The notes: generated from the letters alone by a model not told the origin. Shown: positions 8,785-18,012, counted from the first letter of the stretch. The stretch: 64,000 nucleotides of DNA from CAZUMH01 sp964621645 (GCA_964621645.1 CAZUMH010000008.1:1-64000), one strand, 5' to 3'. A program made the numbers and translations.

Positions 8785-9822
8785 TTACATAAGATTACCG
8801 TAGACTGCTATAAGTGTGAGGCAATATGAAAGAACAAACGATAGCAACGGTGCGATGATCCAAACGGAAAATAATTTCTTCACCGATGTTTGTTTAAGAA
8901 TTTCCTTCCAGCCCAATTTAGAAATTCCCAGGCCGATAATGGCACCGACATTCAATTGAACGAGGGATGTCGGTATTCCCCGGGTGACGGAAGCAAACAG
9001 CAGCAGGGAGCCGGTGATGAAGGAAATAAGCGTTGCTCCCAAGGGACCGAAATCGATGATATTCTTCCCGGTTGTCTGTACCACCCGATATCCGAAAATA
9101 GAACTTCCGATGCTGAAGCAGGGAGCGATTATCAAGGTTGAGGCGATCATTAATAATATAAATTGACTGCTGTCTGGTGCGATGCCCAAATTATTCGACA
9201 TCATGGAAGCGACGGGTCCAGCGGCGTTGGCGACATTATTAGATCCGATGGCGAACGATACATAGAGGGACGTAAAGATAACCAGGTATTTCAAGATAGG
9301 ATGGGTTGATAATTCAGTGAAATTGACCAGTCTTCGTTTTTTAATGGGATTGTAGATGTATTTGCCTATGAAGTATGTGATGATAAACGAGATGACAGGA
9401 AGAATAAACCAGACGGGAAGGATCTCAAAAAGAAGTTTTTGAGTATTTAATTTCTGAAAATATATTGCGGGGGCCATGAGGGCGAATACCGTGGATTGAC
9501 TGGTGGATTGCGGTATTTTAAGGAGATTGGCGAACAGCAGGGAAAGGGAAACAGACAATAGTATAATGGTTGTAAGGGTCAGGCCCATGATATCCGCGGG
9601 TAATATCCCTTTGCCTATCGTTAACACCACTTTTTTACCCGCTAAAACAGCCCCGATGAAAACGAATAGACCGAACAGGCCGGGAATCAGATCCTTCCTG
9701 ATCAGCCCCGCGCCGTATGCCGCGGAAAAAGAAGGCGCCGTTCCGCTGCCGCCCATATTAATGGAGAGAAACATCGCAACGATAAAGGGGATCAATAAGA
9801 TAGAAAACATGGGAGAGAACAT
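8785..9822 (-). CDS. PiT-family inorganic phosphate/sulfate permease
   Basis: 345 residues, about 10-11 membrane segments, of the PHO4/PiT family. The duplicated family signature is visible: an N-terminal half with NMGGSGTAPSFSAAYGAGLI and a second half with IGSNNVANAAGP, each lying on the re-entrant segment that binds the anion and cation. It moves phosphate (or sulfate, as CysP relatives do) with H+ or Na+ into the cytoplasm. I start it at the ATG at 9822, which has AGGAG eight bases upstream; a TTG at 9840 would add six residues, but these overlap that ribosome binding site. No phoU or phoB-like neighbour is present. Confidence 0.9.
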   Translation of the reverse strand: MFSPMFSILLIPFIVAMFLSINMGGSGTAPSFSAAYGAGLIRKDLIPGLFGLFVFIGAVLAGKKVVLTIGKGILPADIMGLTLTTIILLSVSLSLLFANLLKIPQSTSQSTVFALMAPAIYFQKLNTQKLLFEILPVWFILPVISFIITYFIGKYIYNPIKKRRLVNFTELSTHPILKYLVIFTSLYVSFAIGSNNVANAAGPVASMMSNNLGIAPDSSQFILLMIASTLIIAPCFSIGSSIFGYRVVQTTGKNIIDFGPLGATLISFITGSLLLFASVTRGIPTSLVQLNVGAIIGLGISKLGWKEILKQTSVKKLFSVWIIAPLLSFVLSYCLTLIAVYGNLM

Positions 9823-9931
9823 TTTATTATCTCCTGACAATTTTCATTGGATATTCAGAAATCGTGCCGATCCAACCGGCCTGACAATCAATCCTCATTC
9901 GAACGGGAGCCTCTATCCTCATTGTATTTAC

Positions 9932-9966
9932 ACGTGCGGCATAACCGCTGGCGTCATACCGCACGT
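9932..9966 (-). terminator. Hairpin after the TonB receptor gene
   Basis: An 8-bp stem (9932-9939 with 9959-9966, ACGTGCGG type) with a 19-base loop lies in the 187-base gap between the receptor and the phosphate permease on the minus strand. It lacks a U tract, so it may instead belong to the leader of the permease mRNA. Confidence 0.3.
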
Positions 9967-10009
9967 TTCAGGTAATTTCGTGTATGCTGTTTCCTCTCTG
10001 CAGCCGGGA

Positions 10010-12160
10010 TCAGAGAGTGAGCCGTACTGATCCGAATATCTCTCTGCCGGGGCCCGGCTGGTAGGCATTGCCGTCCGGATCCGGTTCGGTGAAGGCCATA
10101 TACTGTTCATCCAACAAGTTGCGGGCAGAGATACTGACTATTCCGCTTAGGCCGCCCCAGCGCCAGGGACAGGAAACACGAGCATGCAGGAGGAAGAACC
10201 CGTCCTGCCAATTCTTATAAACGGTGGGATCGAGCAGCCCGCTGTAGGCGTTAGCGTCCGTGTAAATGGCCCACTTGGACTGGGTCTCGGCAGCAAGGCC
10301 GAAACTCAGTCCGCGGGGGAGCCTGTATACAATCTCGGAAAAGAGCTGATGCTGTGGTGAATTGGGCAGCCACTGTCCCGGCGCCGGCGGCAAAGTCAGC
10401 ACGAAGCTGGTATTGGTATATACAGGATCGATACTGGCGGATGTGTACTCAAAGTGGGAATAGGTGTAGGCCGCCTGCAGTCTCAGTCCTTTGAGCAGAT
10501 ACAGGGAGAAATAACTTTCAATGCCGTAACGCTCACTGTTCCCGGCGTTGCCGTAGAAGACTTCCTGGTTTCCCCGGCCGCTCTGTTTGAAACGGAAGAA
10601 ATCGTTTTCAGTGGTCATATAGAAACCGGTGAGTTCGTAGTAGAGCCGGTTACGCCAGAATCCCCTCGTACCGAATTCGACACTGCTCGAAGTGGCCGGA
10701 ATCAGATGGGTGTTGAAACCGGAGTAGCCTTCCGGATTGGCAGCCAGTTCTTCCGTGGAGGGGGGCAGGAATCCCTGGCTCCAGTTGGCAAAGATGGTGA
10801 ACAGGTCGGATATATTGAAACTGGCGCCCAACCGCAGCGAGGTCTTGTCGAAGTCCTTGGAGGTTTTTGATGTGTCCGGCCCCACCATTTTATTGGTAAG
10901 CTGATTTTTCATATTATCATAGCGGAGATTGCCGAACAGGTTGAATTTTCCCGCCTCGAGCTGGTAGAGGGCAAAGAAACCGAGGCTCTGCTGATCGATC
11001 AGCTGGTTTGCCAGCAGGCTGTCTGTTTCAATATTGGTTTCGTCCAGACTTTCGCCCCTGGCCGGATCGGCACCGCTCTGCAGCTTGTACATGGTGATGG
11101 ATTGACCCTTGAAATCCGATCCCAGACTGATGGTATTTCTGAATTTTCCTGAATTCACATGCAGATTATACTGCAGGCTGGCGCCCGGATTGCTAATCGT
11201 TCGGTATTCCGAGCATTTATTGCTGGTTTCCTTGTAATTCCAGGACCGCAGAAATCCTGTAAGCTGTACATCATGGATACGGTTGATCTTATAGATTCCG
11301 TTGATGCCGAACGTCGTCCGTTTGGTTTTCTGATATTCGTTGAAAGGGCGCGCGTCGGGATTGGCCTGCCGCAGATTGTCGAATTGACCAAGATTCAGCC
11401 CTTCGGGATTTTGCTGAAAATAGTCGGTATGGGAAAGGATCTGGGTAACGGAGATCCTGGGGGCCGGTTTGAAATGGATTTTCTCATACAGCTTGTTGCT
11501 CCAGAAGGCCTGATGGTCACGGTAACCGTCGCCGCCGCTGCGGGAATAACTGACACGATAATTCGTTTCTCCTTTAGTCCCGCCCAGCTGCAGCAGCGAT
11601 TTGATGAAGCCGTTGGATCCCGAGGTGATGCTGAACTGTCCTCCGAAGGGCGCACTGGTTCCGTCCTGAGTGCTAATCTGCAGAACTCCGGCCGCTCCGC
11701 CGCCTCCGTATAGACTCGCAGCCGGCCCCCGCAGCACTTCTATGGATTTGACCGTGGACCAGTCCAGATCATAGAGATCAGGAGCAAACCCGGAGGGGTC
11801 GTTCAGGGGAATGCCGTCAATCATGACGCCGATGCCGCGCAGGCCCCGTTCGGTGAGGATGCCCTGGCCGCGGATTGAAACATGAACCCGTTCCCCGTCA
11901 TGCTGGTTGTCCACCCGGACTCCCGGAACCAGCCGTAAGGCTTCCTCGACGCCGATTCCTTTTGCCATTCTGGTGAGCAGTTCCGGTGTTACGATCGATA
12001 CAGCACCGGGATTATTTTTAAGAGGGACCGGAAGACGGTTCGCGGTTACGACGACAGTCGGGAAGATCTGGGCTGCGGAGGTGTCCGCTTTTTCCGTTTG
12101 CCCGAAAGCAAGGGTACAGGAGAAGCTCAGGATTAAGGAAACGGAGACAGTGGTTTTCAT
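10010..12160 (-). CDS. TonB-dependent outer membrane receptor
   Basis: 716 residues: a signal peptide (1-21), a TonB-box-like TVVVTA near residue 36, a plug domain (about 45-155, with RIRGQG-like and VLRGPAASLYGGGGAAGVL motifs) and a 22-strand barrel ending in a terminal hydrophobic strand. It imports a siderophore, cobalamin, sugar or another scarce ligand using TonB-derived energy. The substrate cannot be read from sequence. I prefer the ATG at 12160 because AAAGGG lies six bases before it; an ATG at 12175 adds five residues. A strong promoter lies at 12346-12374, giving a ~180-base leader. No TonB/ExbBD genes are in the window. Confidence 0.92.
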   Translation of the reverse strand: MKTTVSVSLILSFSCTLAFGQTEKADTSAAQIFPTVVVTANRLPVPLKNNPGAVSIVTPELLTRMAKGIGVEEALRLVPGVRVDNQHDGERVHVSIRGQGILTERGLRGIGVMIDGIPLNDPSGFAPDLYDLDWSTVKSIEVLRGPAASLYGGGGAAGVLQISTQDGTSAPFGGQFSITSGSNGFIKSLLQLGGTKGETNYRVSYSRSGGDGYRDHQAFWSNKLYEKIHFKPAPRISVTQILSHTDYFQQNPEGLNLGQFDNLRQANPDARPFNEYQKTKRTTFGINGIYKINRIHDVQLTGFLRSWNYKETSNKCSEYRTISNPGASLQYNLHVNSGKFRNTISLGSDFKGQSITMYKLQSGADPARGESLDETNIETDSLLANQLIDQQSLGFFALYQLEAGKFNLFGNLRYDNMKNQLTNKMVGPDTSKTSKDFDKTSLRLGASFNISDLFTIFANWSQGFLPPSTEELAANPEGYSGFNTHLIPATSSSVEFGTRGFWRNRLYYELTGFYMTTENDFFRFKQSGRGNQEVFYGNAGNSERYGIESYFSLYLLKGLRLQAAYTYSHFEYTSASIDPVYTNTSFVLTLPPAPGQWLPNSPQHQLFSEIVYRLPRGLSFGLAAETQSKWAIYTDANAYSGLLDPTVYKNWQDGFFLLHARVSCPWRWGGLSGIVSISARNLLDEQYMAFTEPDPDGNAYQPGPGREIFGSVRLTL

Positions 12161-12345
12161 GGTATTCCCTTTCATGGATAGGTTTGAGGCTGGGATGGAT
12201 TTTATCCTGTTATATGGTATATGGGTGTCATTCTCTGTTAATCCGAATCAATTAAAATGTCATGATGTTCGTGAACGGGATCCACTCCTGAACTAACTTC
12301 GCCGCCGGGATCTTCATTGCCGATCAGTAAGGATCAGGATGACAT

Positions 12346-12374
12346 AGGATAATAGAATAACCATACAATGTCAA
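12346..12374 (-). promoter_or_regulatory. Promoter of the TonB receptor gene
   Basis: On the minus strand TTGACA (12374-12369), a 17-base spacer and TATCCT (12351-12346). The predicted start near 12339 leaves a leader of about 178 bases before the ATG. I looked for cobalamin, TPP, FMN and SAM riboswitch core motifs in that leader and saw none. Confidence 0.65.
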
Positions 12375-12437
12375 GGGAAATATTACTATAATCCGGGGAT
12401 ATGGAAAACGGACTGGCAAGCTATTTTACTGCATTAA

Positions 12438-13226
12438 TCACGATGATGCAGGAGCATCATTTTTCCTCTTTTTGACCTCCTCCCAGACAATATCCATTTC
12501 GGCCAGAGTGGAGTCTTCCATTCTGCGGCCCTTCCTTTTCATCTCCTCTTCCACCTTGCGGAAACGCAGAGAAAACTTTTCCACGGCCAGCCTGAGACTG
12601 GTTTCGGGATCCAGATCCAGAAAACGGGCCAGATTGACCAGAGCGAAGAGCAGGTCGCCGAATTCTTCCTGTATCCGTTCCCGGCTGCCGGAGGAGATCT
12701 CCTCGAGCAGCTCTTTCTCTTCTTCCCGTACCTTTTCCATGACTTGCTCGGTCTTTTCCCAGTCGAACCCGACACTGGCAGCTTTCTGCTGCACCCGGCG
12801 GGCCCGGGTCAGGGCCGGAAGCTCTCGGGGAACCCCATCCAGCGCCGATTTCTTTCCTTCGGTCTTCTTGATCCGCTCCCAATGTTTTTTTTGTTCAGCG
12901 GAGGTGTTGATCACCGCGTCTGCAAAGACGTGGGGATGCCTGCGGATCAGTTTTTCGTTGATGGACCGGACTACATCCTCAATAGTGAATTCATCAGCTT
13001 CCCCGGCAATCTGGGCGTGGAAGACAATTTGAAGGAGCAGATCTCCGAGCTCCTCGCAGAGATGGGCAGCGTCTTTATTGTCAATGGCCTCGAGAACCTC
13101 GTAGGACTCTTCCAGCAGGTACGGCTGCAGGCTTGTGTGGTTTTGTTCCCTGTCCCAGGGACAGCCCTGATCTGACCGCAGCCGGGCCATAATCTCAATG
13201 AGTTTATCAAATTCCGCTCGAGCCAC
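12438..13226 (-). CDS. mazG: Nucleoside triphosphate pyrophosphohydrolase MazG
   Basis: 262 residues, the usual MazG length, with two MazG folds. The first shows CPWDREQNHTSLQPYLLEESYEV and the metal-binding EELGDLLLQIVFHA; the second shows EEFGDLLFALVNLARF. It hydrolyses NTPs and dNTPs to NMP and PPi, cleaning the pool and in some species lowering (p)ppGpp. The start is a GTG at 13226 with GGGAGG four bases before it. An imperfect hairpin (13254-13279) lies in the leader. The end of the coding region carries a small stem (12443-12449 with 12454-12460). It follows the HEAT/ECF operon but is separated from it by a strong terminator. Confidence 0.95.
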   Translation of the reverse strand: MARAEFDKLIEIMARLRSDQGCPWDREQNHTSLQPYLLEESYEVLEAIDNKDAAHLCEELGDLLLQIVFHAQIAGEADEFTIEDVVRSINEKLIRRHPHVFADAVINTSAEQKKHWERIKKTEGKKSALDGVPRELPALTRARRVQQKAASVGFDWEKTEQVMEKVREEEKELLEEISSGSRERIQEEFGDLLFALVNLARFLDLDPETSLRLAVEKFSLRFRKVEEEMKRKGRRMEDSTLAEMDIVWEEVKKRKNDAPASS

Positions 13227-13369
13227 TATTCCTCCCGTGATTGTTCAGTAAAAGGACCGAGCCGGCATGGCCCGGTTCCATGGGAACAATGTGTAAAAAT
13301 GAAGGGGAAAAGGCAAGGGAAATGTCAGCTGTTACAGAAGTAATCTCACCGTTTCATTTATATCAGACC

Positions 13370-13411
13370 GATAAAAACAGGGGCCTCCGCTTTTACCCGA
13401 AGGGCCCCTGT
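13370..13411 (-). terminator. Rho-independent terminator of the ECF/HEAT operon
   Basis: On the minus strand a 9-bp stem (13403-13411 with 13377-13385, GGCCCCTGT type) is followed directly by TTTTTATC. It lies 27 bases after the stop of the last HEAT gene. Confidence 0.85.
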
Positions 13412-13437
13412 TCGGGAATGAGGATACGAGATGGAGG

Positions 13438-14763
13438 TTATTGTGCCGACTTGACGATTTCGGATAAGAAATCCACGGCGCGGGAATCGTTGCTCTGCCC
13501 CAGCCAGAAGATCGCCTGTTTGCGCACCCGGGGATCGTTGTTTTCCCGGGCCAAGGTTATCAGCATAGGGATACTCTGATCGGAAGGGAATTGGGAGATG
13601 GCGAACACCGCCTGTTTCTTTACGTTCCAGTCCTTTTCTTTGTCAGCGGCTTCCTGCAGGAAAGCCACAGTTTTCTTGGAAGCCTTCTGACTCAGCCAGA
13701 AGATGGCTTTGGAACGGGTTTGCGAGTGGAGTGATTTTCTGGCAAGCTCAATGAGGACGTCCAGTGCGGCTTCAGACTTCATCTGACTGATGGCGAATAC
13801 CGCCTGTTCGGGAACATCACCCGTTTGTGATTCTGCTATCGATTTCAAAGAGGCCAGGGCTCTTTCGCCGTCACGCTGCCCCAGCCAGAATATCGCTTTC
13901 TTCCGGGTGTTGCCGGGGTTGTTCTTTTCGGTCAGTCGGATGAGTACATCGGTGGCTTTCTCATCTTTTATCTGGCTGATGGCGAATACGGCCTGATTAC
14001 TTACGTCCTCTGATCTGTCCTTTCTTGCAGTATCGTAGAGGAGGTCCAGTGCCTTGCCGGGGTCCTGCCGGGAAAGCCAAAAGGCGGCGTTTTTACGGAT
14101 AGAATTATCATCTTTACCCTGGAGGACACTGGCAAGAAAGGAAAAAGCGGGGCCGGAGGCTGGATGGATCCCTACAGCGGATACCAGTCGTTTTCTGTTT
14201 TTATCGTCCCCGCAGTTTTTGTACAGTCCGGTTAAATGACGCAGCGATTCATCCAGCGGAGCCGGGCCGCACCAGTACAGGGGCTGGTCTTCCAGATCAA
14301 CGTGAAGGCAGAGATTGCTCATCTTTATCTGATCCATCGCACCTTTCGGGGTGAAATGCACAAGGAACGCGATCTCTTTCAGAACCTGTTTTTCCGGCAC
14401 GGGTTCCGTATTCTCCCGGTTCATCTCATCGATGGCCTGCTGGGCTGCTTTTCTGATGATTTCAGCATCACTTTCTTCTTTCCCAACCGGAACGCGATTA
14501 TAGATGATTTCTTCCAGTGTGGGCCTGTCTCTATCGTCATGTGAGAAACTGCCGGTGAAACTGTGTTCACCCATCATTTTTTTGATACTGTACCCGATCC
14601 AGTATCCGGATGTATTCTTATCCCGCCCGGCCTGCTGAAGACTTTTCTGCCAGCGATCCTTGAGGGACAGGGTCGAATCAATCCGGACCACGGACTGGGC
14701 CTTAAGGGAGACGGCGATCACGATGATAGAGAACAGGAGCGTCACAACAATCCGTCTTTTCAT
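13438..14763 (-). CDS. Secreted HEAT-repeat protein with alternating repeat types
   Basis: 441 residues: an N-terminal signal segment (1-22), a ~200-residue variable region, and at the C terminus about eight HEAT (PBS-lyase-like) repeats of ~31 residues. The repeats alternate between a form with AxFWLGQ/SQ and one with AVFAISQ, so the true unit is a pair of ~63 residues. The coding DNA still shows this as a 17-base near-identical block at 13598, 13790 and 13979. It overlaps the preceding HEAT gene by four bases (ATGA), with GGGAGG six bases before the ATG. It is the last gene of the ECF sigma operon. HEAT arrays bind proteins; a periplasmic scaffold or sensor role is an inference. Confidence 0.85.
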   Translation of the reverse strand: MKRRIVVTLLFSIIVIAVSLKAQSVVRIDSTLSLKDRWQKSLQQAGRDKNTSGYWIGYSIKKMMGEHSFTGSFSHDDRDRPTLEEIIYNRVPVGKEESDAEIIRKAAQQAIDEMNRENTEPVPEKQVLKEIAFLVHFTPKGAMDQIKMSNLCLHVDLEDQPLYWCGPAPLDESLRHLTGLYKNCGDDKNRKRLVSAVGIHPASGPAFSFLASVLQGKDDNSIRKNAAFWLSRQDPGKALDLLYDTARKDRSEDVSNQAVFAISQIKDEKATDVLIRLTEKNNPGNTRKKAIFWLGQRDGERALASLKSIAESQTGDVPEQAVFAISQMKSEAALDVLIELARKSLHSQTRSKAIFWLSQKASKKTVAFLQEAADKEKDWNVKKQAVFAISQFPSDQSIPMLITLARENNDPRVRKQAIFWLGQSNDSRAVDFLSEIVKSAQ

Positions 14764-16532
14764 GCCGCGCCTCCCTGGTCACTGTTGACGATTTCCAGAA
14801 GGACCTGGCGCGCCTTGGGCGTGCCGATCTCTCCCAGAATCCGGATGGCAGCTTTGCGCACCCGCACACTCTTTTCATTCTTTACTATATCAGCCAGAAT
14901 ATCGACGGTCTCATCATTATGGAACTGGCCCAGAATGGTAACAGCCTGATAACGGGTATCCGGATCGGTTTCCTTCTGCAGCACCTGTTTAATAACCGCC
15001 AGCCCCGCTTTGTCGTTCTGGTCAGCCAGCATCTGCAGGGCGGCGCGCCTCGCCTCCGGAGAAGGAGAGGATGAGATAATCTTACTCATATATTCACTGC
15101 GTTTGGCATTATTAGCCTCAGCCAGAGCATAGACGGCATGACGGGCCAGATTATTGTCTTTTACACTGGTGGCGTAATCCAGAAGGATTTTTTCAACTTC
15201 AGTTCCGCCCGCTTCACCCAGAGAGTAGAGCGCAGTGCGGCGAGCTTCCTCGGATTTGGATTTGGTGAGGATTTCCTGCAGCAGAGGAATCCTGGAATCG
15301 TTATTGGATTCCATGAGAGCGTACACCGCGGCACGGCTCAGGCTGGCATCACTGCTATTGAGAGCAATATCTTTGAGGAACGACAGTGATTCCTGATCGC
15401 CGCGTTCACCCAGGGAGTAAACAGCAAGGCGGCGCAGGCTTTCATCCCGGTCCGAAGTGGCGATTTGTCTGAGCAGCGGCACAACGGTGTCATCTTTCCT
15501 CTCCATTAACGCCTGCAGGGCGGCGCGGGCGACATCGTTGTCCGAACTGTGTAAAGCCAGATCAGAAAGCAAGGCGGTTATTTCAGGCTCATCACGGTCC
15601 GCCAGCGCCAATACGGCAGCCCTGCGCACGCTGGTTTCCTTGTCTGATTTGATTACATTTTTCAAAACAGTAATGGTTTCGGGATCGTCAGTATCGGCCA
15701 GTGCGTACACCACCCGGCGGCGGATATTCGCATCCGGATCCTTGAGCACGATGTCTCTGAGTTTGGCCTGCGCTCTGGGGTCCTTCAGGTCGGACAGGAT
15801 GTAAACGATCTTGGTCCTGATATTTTCGTTTTCGGTCTGGTCGTACAGGGTCAGTACCGAGGTGACGGCTTCTTCATCACCGATATTCCTGAGGGCATAG
15901 AGTGCCGCCAGACTCAGCTCTTCATTGCTGCTTTGCTCCAGCGCCTTGACATAGGCCTGATACGCGGTGTTGCCCTCCCGGGAAAGCTGGTGACCGAGCC
16001 GGATAAGGTTGGCTCTGGCGTCATCGGCCCAGCGGCTGTTTTTATATTTTTCCAGGAATTGCTGATAATTGCGGAAGGCCTCTTCAGCAGAGAGTCCCCG
16101 TTTTTCGCGGGCGTAGGCGATCCAGAAATAGGCGTCATCAATGTAGCTGCTCCTCGGGTGATGTTCGAGAAACGTTTCCAGAGCCGGAACGGCCTCCTGC
16201 CATTTCTCTTCCAGAATCAGGGTATAGGCCTTCTGGTAAGCGGCGGCGGCAGTGTCCTGATCTTCACTAAAAACGGTGAGCGATGGTACCGAGGCGAATG
16301 TGGCTGCCAGCCGGCCTCCTTCCAGAACGATCAGGTCCGCTTTCAAAGACATACGGTCAGCTGTTACCGCGAGTCGATCACTTATCCGCTCCAGCGGTAT
16401 CAGGGAGCTTGGAGGAGGCACTGTTTCTGCCAGGGCCCGTTCCGTCCTGGTCTGGCTCCAGGCAGCGGAGAGACCGAGAAGCGGTATAACGATGAGGATG
16501 ATGATCCTTACTGCTGGGATGATTTTTTTCAT
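14760..16532 (-). CDS. Secreted TPR plus HEAT-repeat protein
   Basis: 590 residues: a signal peptide (1-26), a linker, a TPR/YbgF-like segment (about 95-185, with AYxxAYTLILEEKWQEAVPALETFL) and about a dozen HEAT repeats (about 195-585) with the pattern ARRAALxALAxxxDxxxxxLLxxI. This is a large alpha-solenoid, most likely periplasmic. AAAGGAG eight bases before the ATG overlaps the end of the anti-sigma gene, so translation is coupled. It sits between the anti-sigma factor and a second HEAT protein, which suggests that both secreted solenoids feed a signal to the anti-sigma factor or are products of its regulon. No catalytic residues are visible. Confidence 0.87.
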   Translation of the reverse strand: MKKIIPAVRIIILIVIPLLGLSAAWSQTRTERALAETVPPPSSLIPLERISDRLAVTADRMSLKADLIVLEGGRLAATFASVPSLTVFSEDQDTAAAAYQKAYTLILEEKWQEAVPALETFLEHHPRSSYIDDAYFWIAYAREKRGLSAEEAFRNYQQFLEKYKNSRWADDARANLIRLGHQLSREGNTAYQAYVKALEQSSNEELSLAALYALRNIGDEEAVTSVLTLYDQTENENIRTKIVYILSDLKDPRAQAKLRDIVLKDPDANIRRRVVYALADTDDPETITVLKNVIKSDKETSVRRAAVLALADRDEPEITALLSDLALHSSDNDVARAALQALMERKDDTVVPLLRQIATSDRDESLRRLAVYSLGERGDQESLSFLKDIALNSSDASLSRAAVYALMESNNDSRIPLLQEILTKSKSEEARRTALYSLGEAGGTEVEKILLDYATSVKDNNLARHAVYALAEANNAKRSEYMSKIISSSPSPEARRAALQMLADQNDKAGLAVIKQVLQKETDPDTRYQAVTILGQFHNDETVDILADIVKNEKSVRVRKAAIRILGEIGTPKARQVLLEIVNSDQGGAA

Positions 16533-16535
16533 GAT

Positions 16536-17321
16536 CTATGCTCCTTTCAGATTTTTCTTGTTTTCACCTGAATTTGTATTCTGATTTTTCATCTCTTCCA
16601 GATTGATTTTAAAGAGGATGCTGCGATGATCCACGCCGCTGCGGGCGATCTCCACCGCGGTGAGGTCCTCGCCGGCCTCCAGGTTAGCGATCTGCATCAG
16701 AATCACTTCCAGATCTGTCACCAGTTCGCGCAGACGCCGCTGGGCCGGAGTCTTGAGCTCTTCCTTGAGTGTATTGCCTTCCGCCACGAGGCGTGAACAG
16801 ATCTCCTGCTGTCTCGGCATGTTTAGGGAAGAGATATCCTCGGTAGCGGTATCGAAGTTGACCAGTCCCAGCAGAATAATCTTGGATGTCTCCAGGTAAT
16901 TTTGTGTCCTGGCGGTCAATGTGACCGATGCCGGAGAACCAGCAGGCGCCTGCTGGAAGGCATTATCGCCGCGGAAGAGGATACGGCCCAGGAAGATACC
17001 CAGGAGCAGCAGGGCCAGAGCGGCGGCTGGACGCAGAATCCAGGCCGGCAGAAATCCCATAGCCGGGCGTTTTATGACGCTTTGGTTCTCCCGCTCGAAA
17101 CGCTCAGACAGCAGGTCCCAGAATCCGGTCCAGAAATGAGACTCCGGTTCCGCACGGCTGTAGAGATCCATTCTCTTCAGATCATCGGAAAGGTTGTGCC
17201 ATTCGGCCTCGCAGTCCCTGCATTCCTTAAGATGGGCTTCCAGATGTACACGGCCCCGCTCATCCAGCTCACCGTAATAATATTGGAGCATCTGTTTGCG
17301 AAAACGGCGGCATCCCGGCAT
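16536..17321 (-). CDS. Zinc-finger anti-sigma factor
   Basis: 261 residues. The N-terminal zf-HC2/ZAS domain carries HLEAHLKECRDC (the HxxxCxxC zinc motif, residues ~31-37) that usually clamps an ECF sigma factor. One membrane helix (about 94-113) precedes a ~145-residue extracytoplasmic domain with coiled-coil character and no known fold. The ATG lies one base after the sigma factor stop, with GGAGG upstream inside the sigma gene. Family knowledge says such proteins hold the sigma factor at the membrane until a periplasmic signal frees it. The signal is not readable here, but the next two genes encode secreted repeat proteins. Confidence 0.9.
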   Translation of the reverse strand: MPGCRRFRKQMLQYYYGELDERGRVHLEAHLKECRDCEAEWHNLSDDLKRMDLYSRAEPESHFWTGFWDLLSERFERENQSVIKRPAMGFLPAWILRPAAALALLLLGIFLGRILFRGDNAFQQAPAGSPASVTLTARTQNYLETSKIILLGLVNFDTATEDISSLNMPRQQEICSRLVAEGNTLKEELKTPAQRRLRELVTDLEVILMQIANLEAGEDLTAVEIARSGVDHRSILFKINLEEMKNQNTNSGENKKNLKGA

Positions 17322-17322
17322 G

Positions 17323-17892
17323 CTATACCTCCAGTTCCTGTTGGTAAAAAGAGAGTTCCCGGCGCAGCTTCTGTACCCCCCGGAAAAGAAGACTCTTGAC
17401 GGTTCCGGTACGCACCCGCAGCGTGGTGGCGATCTCGCTCAGCGGCAGATCGTGATAGTGGCGCAGCATAAAAACGGCCCGTTCCCTGTCCGATAACCGC
17501 GAGAGAGCACGGTTCAGGTGTTCCTTGATCTGGCTGGAACGCGCTGTTTTATCCGGAGTATGCTCACTCGTTCCCTCTCCACTGGCCAGGGCCAGATTCT
17601 CCAACTGTGCGGTTTCAGACATGAATCGTTCTCTCCTTTTTTTCCGTTTATTCAAAAACGTGTTAACGGTAATGCGGTAGAGCCAGGAGCTGAATTCGGA
17701 ATCACCGCGGAAAGCTGCCAGATTTCGGAACGCCTTGAGAAATACATCCTGAGAAAGATCTTCTGCGTCGTGATGATTGCCGGTTAAATCCAATGCCAGA
17801 TAATAGATTTTCATCTTATTCGCTTCCACCAGTTCCCTGAAGGCTGATGACTCACCCTGTTGCGCGCGTCTGATAATCGTCGGTTCTTCCAA
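17323..17892 (-). CDS. ECF-type RNA polymerase sigma factor
   Basis: 189 residues with sigma region 2 (about 14-85, with the DAEDLSQDVFLKAFRNL and FSSWLYRITVN motifs) and region 4 (about 130-183, LSRLSDRERAVFMLRHYHDLPLSEIA then TVKSLLFRG). The start is a TTG at 17892 with AAAGGAG nine bases upstream; no ATG gives a complete region 2. It is the first gene of a four-gene operon with its cognate anti-sigma factor. ECF factors usually activate their own promoter; I could not identify a convincing GGAAC-type promoter upstream. It is transcribed divergently from the SDR gene at 18070. Confidence 0.95.
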   Translation of the reverse strand: MEEPTIIRRAQQGESSAFRELVEANKMKIYYLALDLTGNHHDAEDLSQDVFLKAFRNLAAFRGDSEFSSWLYRITVNTFLNKRKKRRERFMSETAQLENLALASGEGTSEHTPDKTARSSQIKEHLNRALSRLSDRERAVFMLRHYHDLPLSEIATTLRVRTGTVKSLLFRGVQKLRRELSFYQQELEV

Positions 17893-18012
17893 ATCCGGCA
17901 GCTCCTTTTTTCAGTAATTAAGACAGGATGAACAACGTAATGGTTTACAAATAAAACAATCCGCGTTTTCCATCATACGTAAATGAAATGGATAAGTGAC
18001 GCTGACTTATTC

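Noticed and set aside
11159..11713. 184-codon frame on the plus strand inside the TonB receptor gene
   Set aside because: A shadow frame of the receptor; composition is not like a protein and it has no start signal.
12161..12345. Cobalamin riboswitch in front of the TonB receptor
   Set aside because: I could not find the B12-box or the other core motifs on the transcribed strand.
13241..13579. 112-codon plus-strand frame between mazG and the HEAT gene
   Set aside because: It crosses the operon terminator and runs into the HEAT gene on the other strand; no domain is visible.
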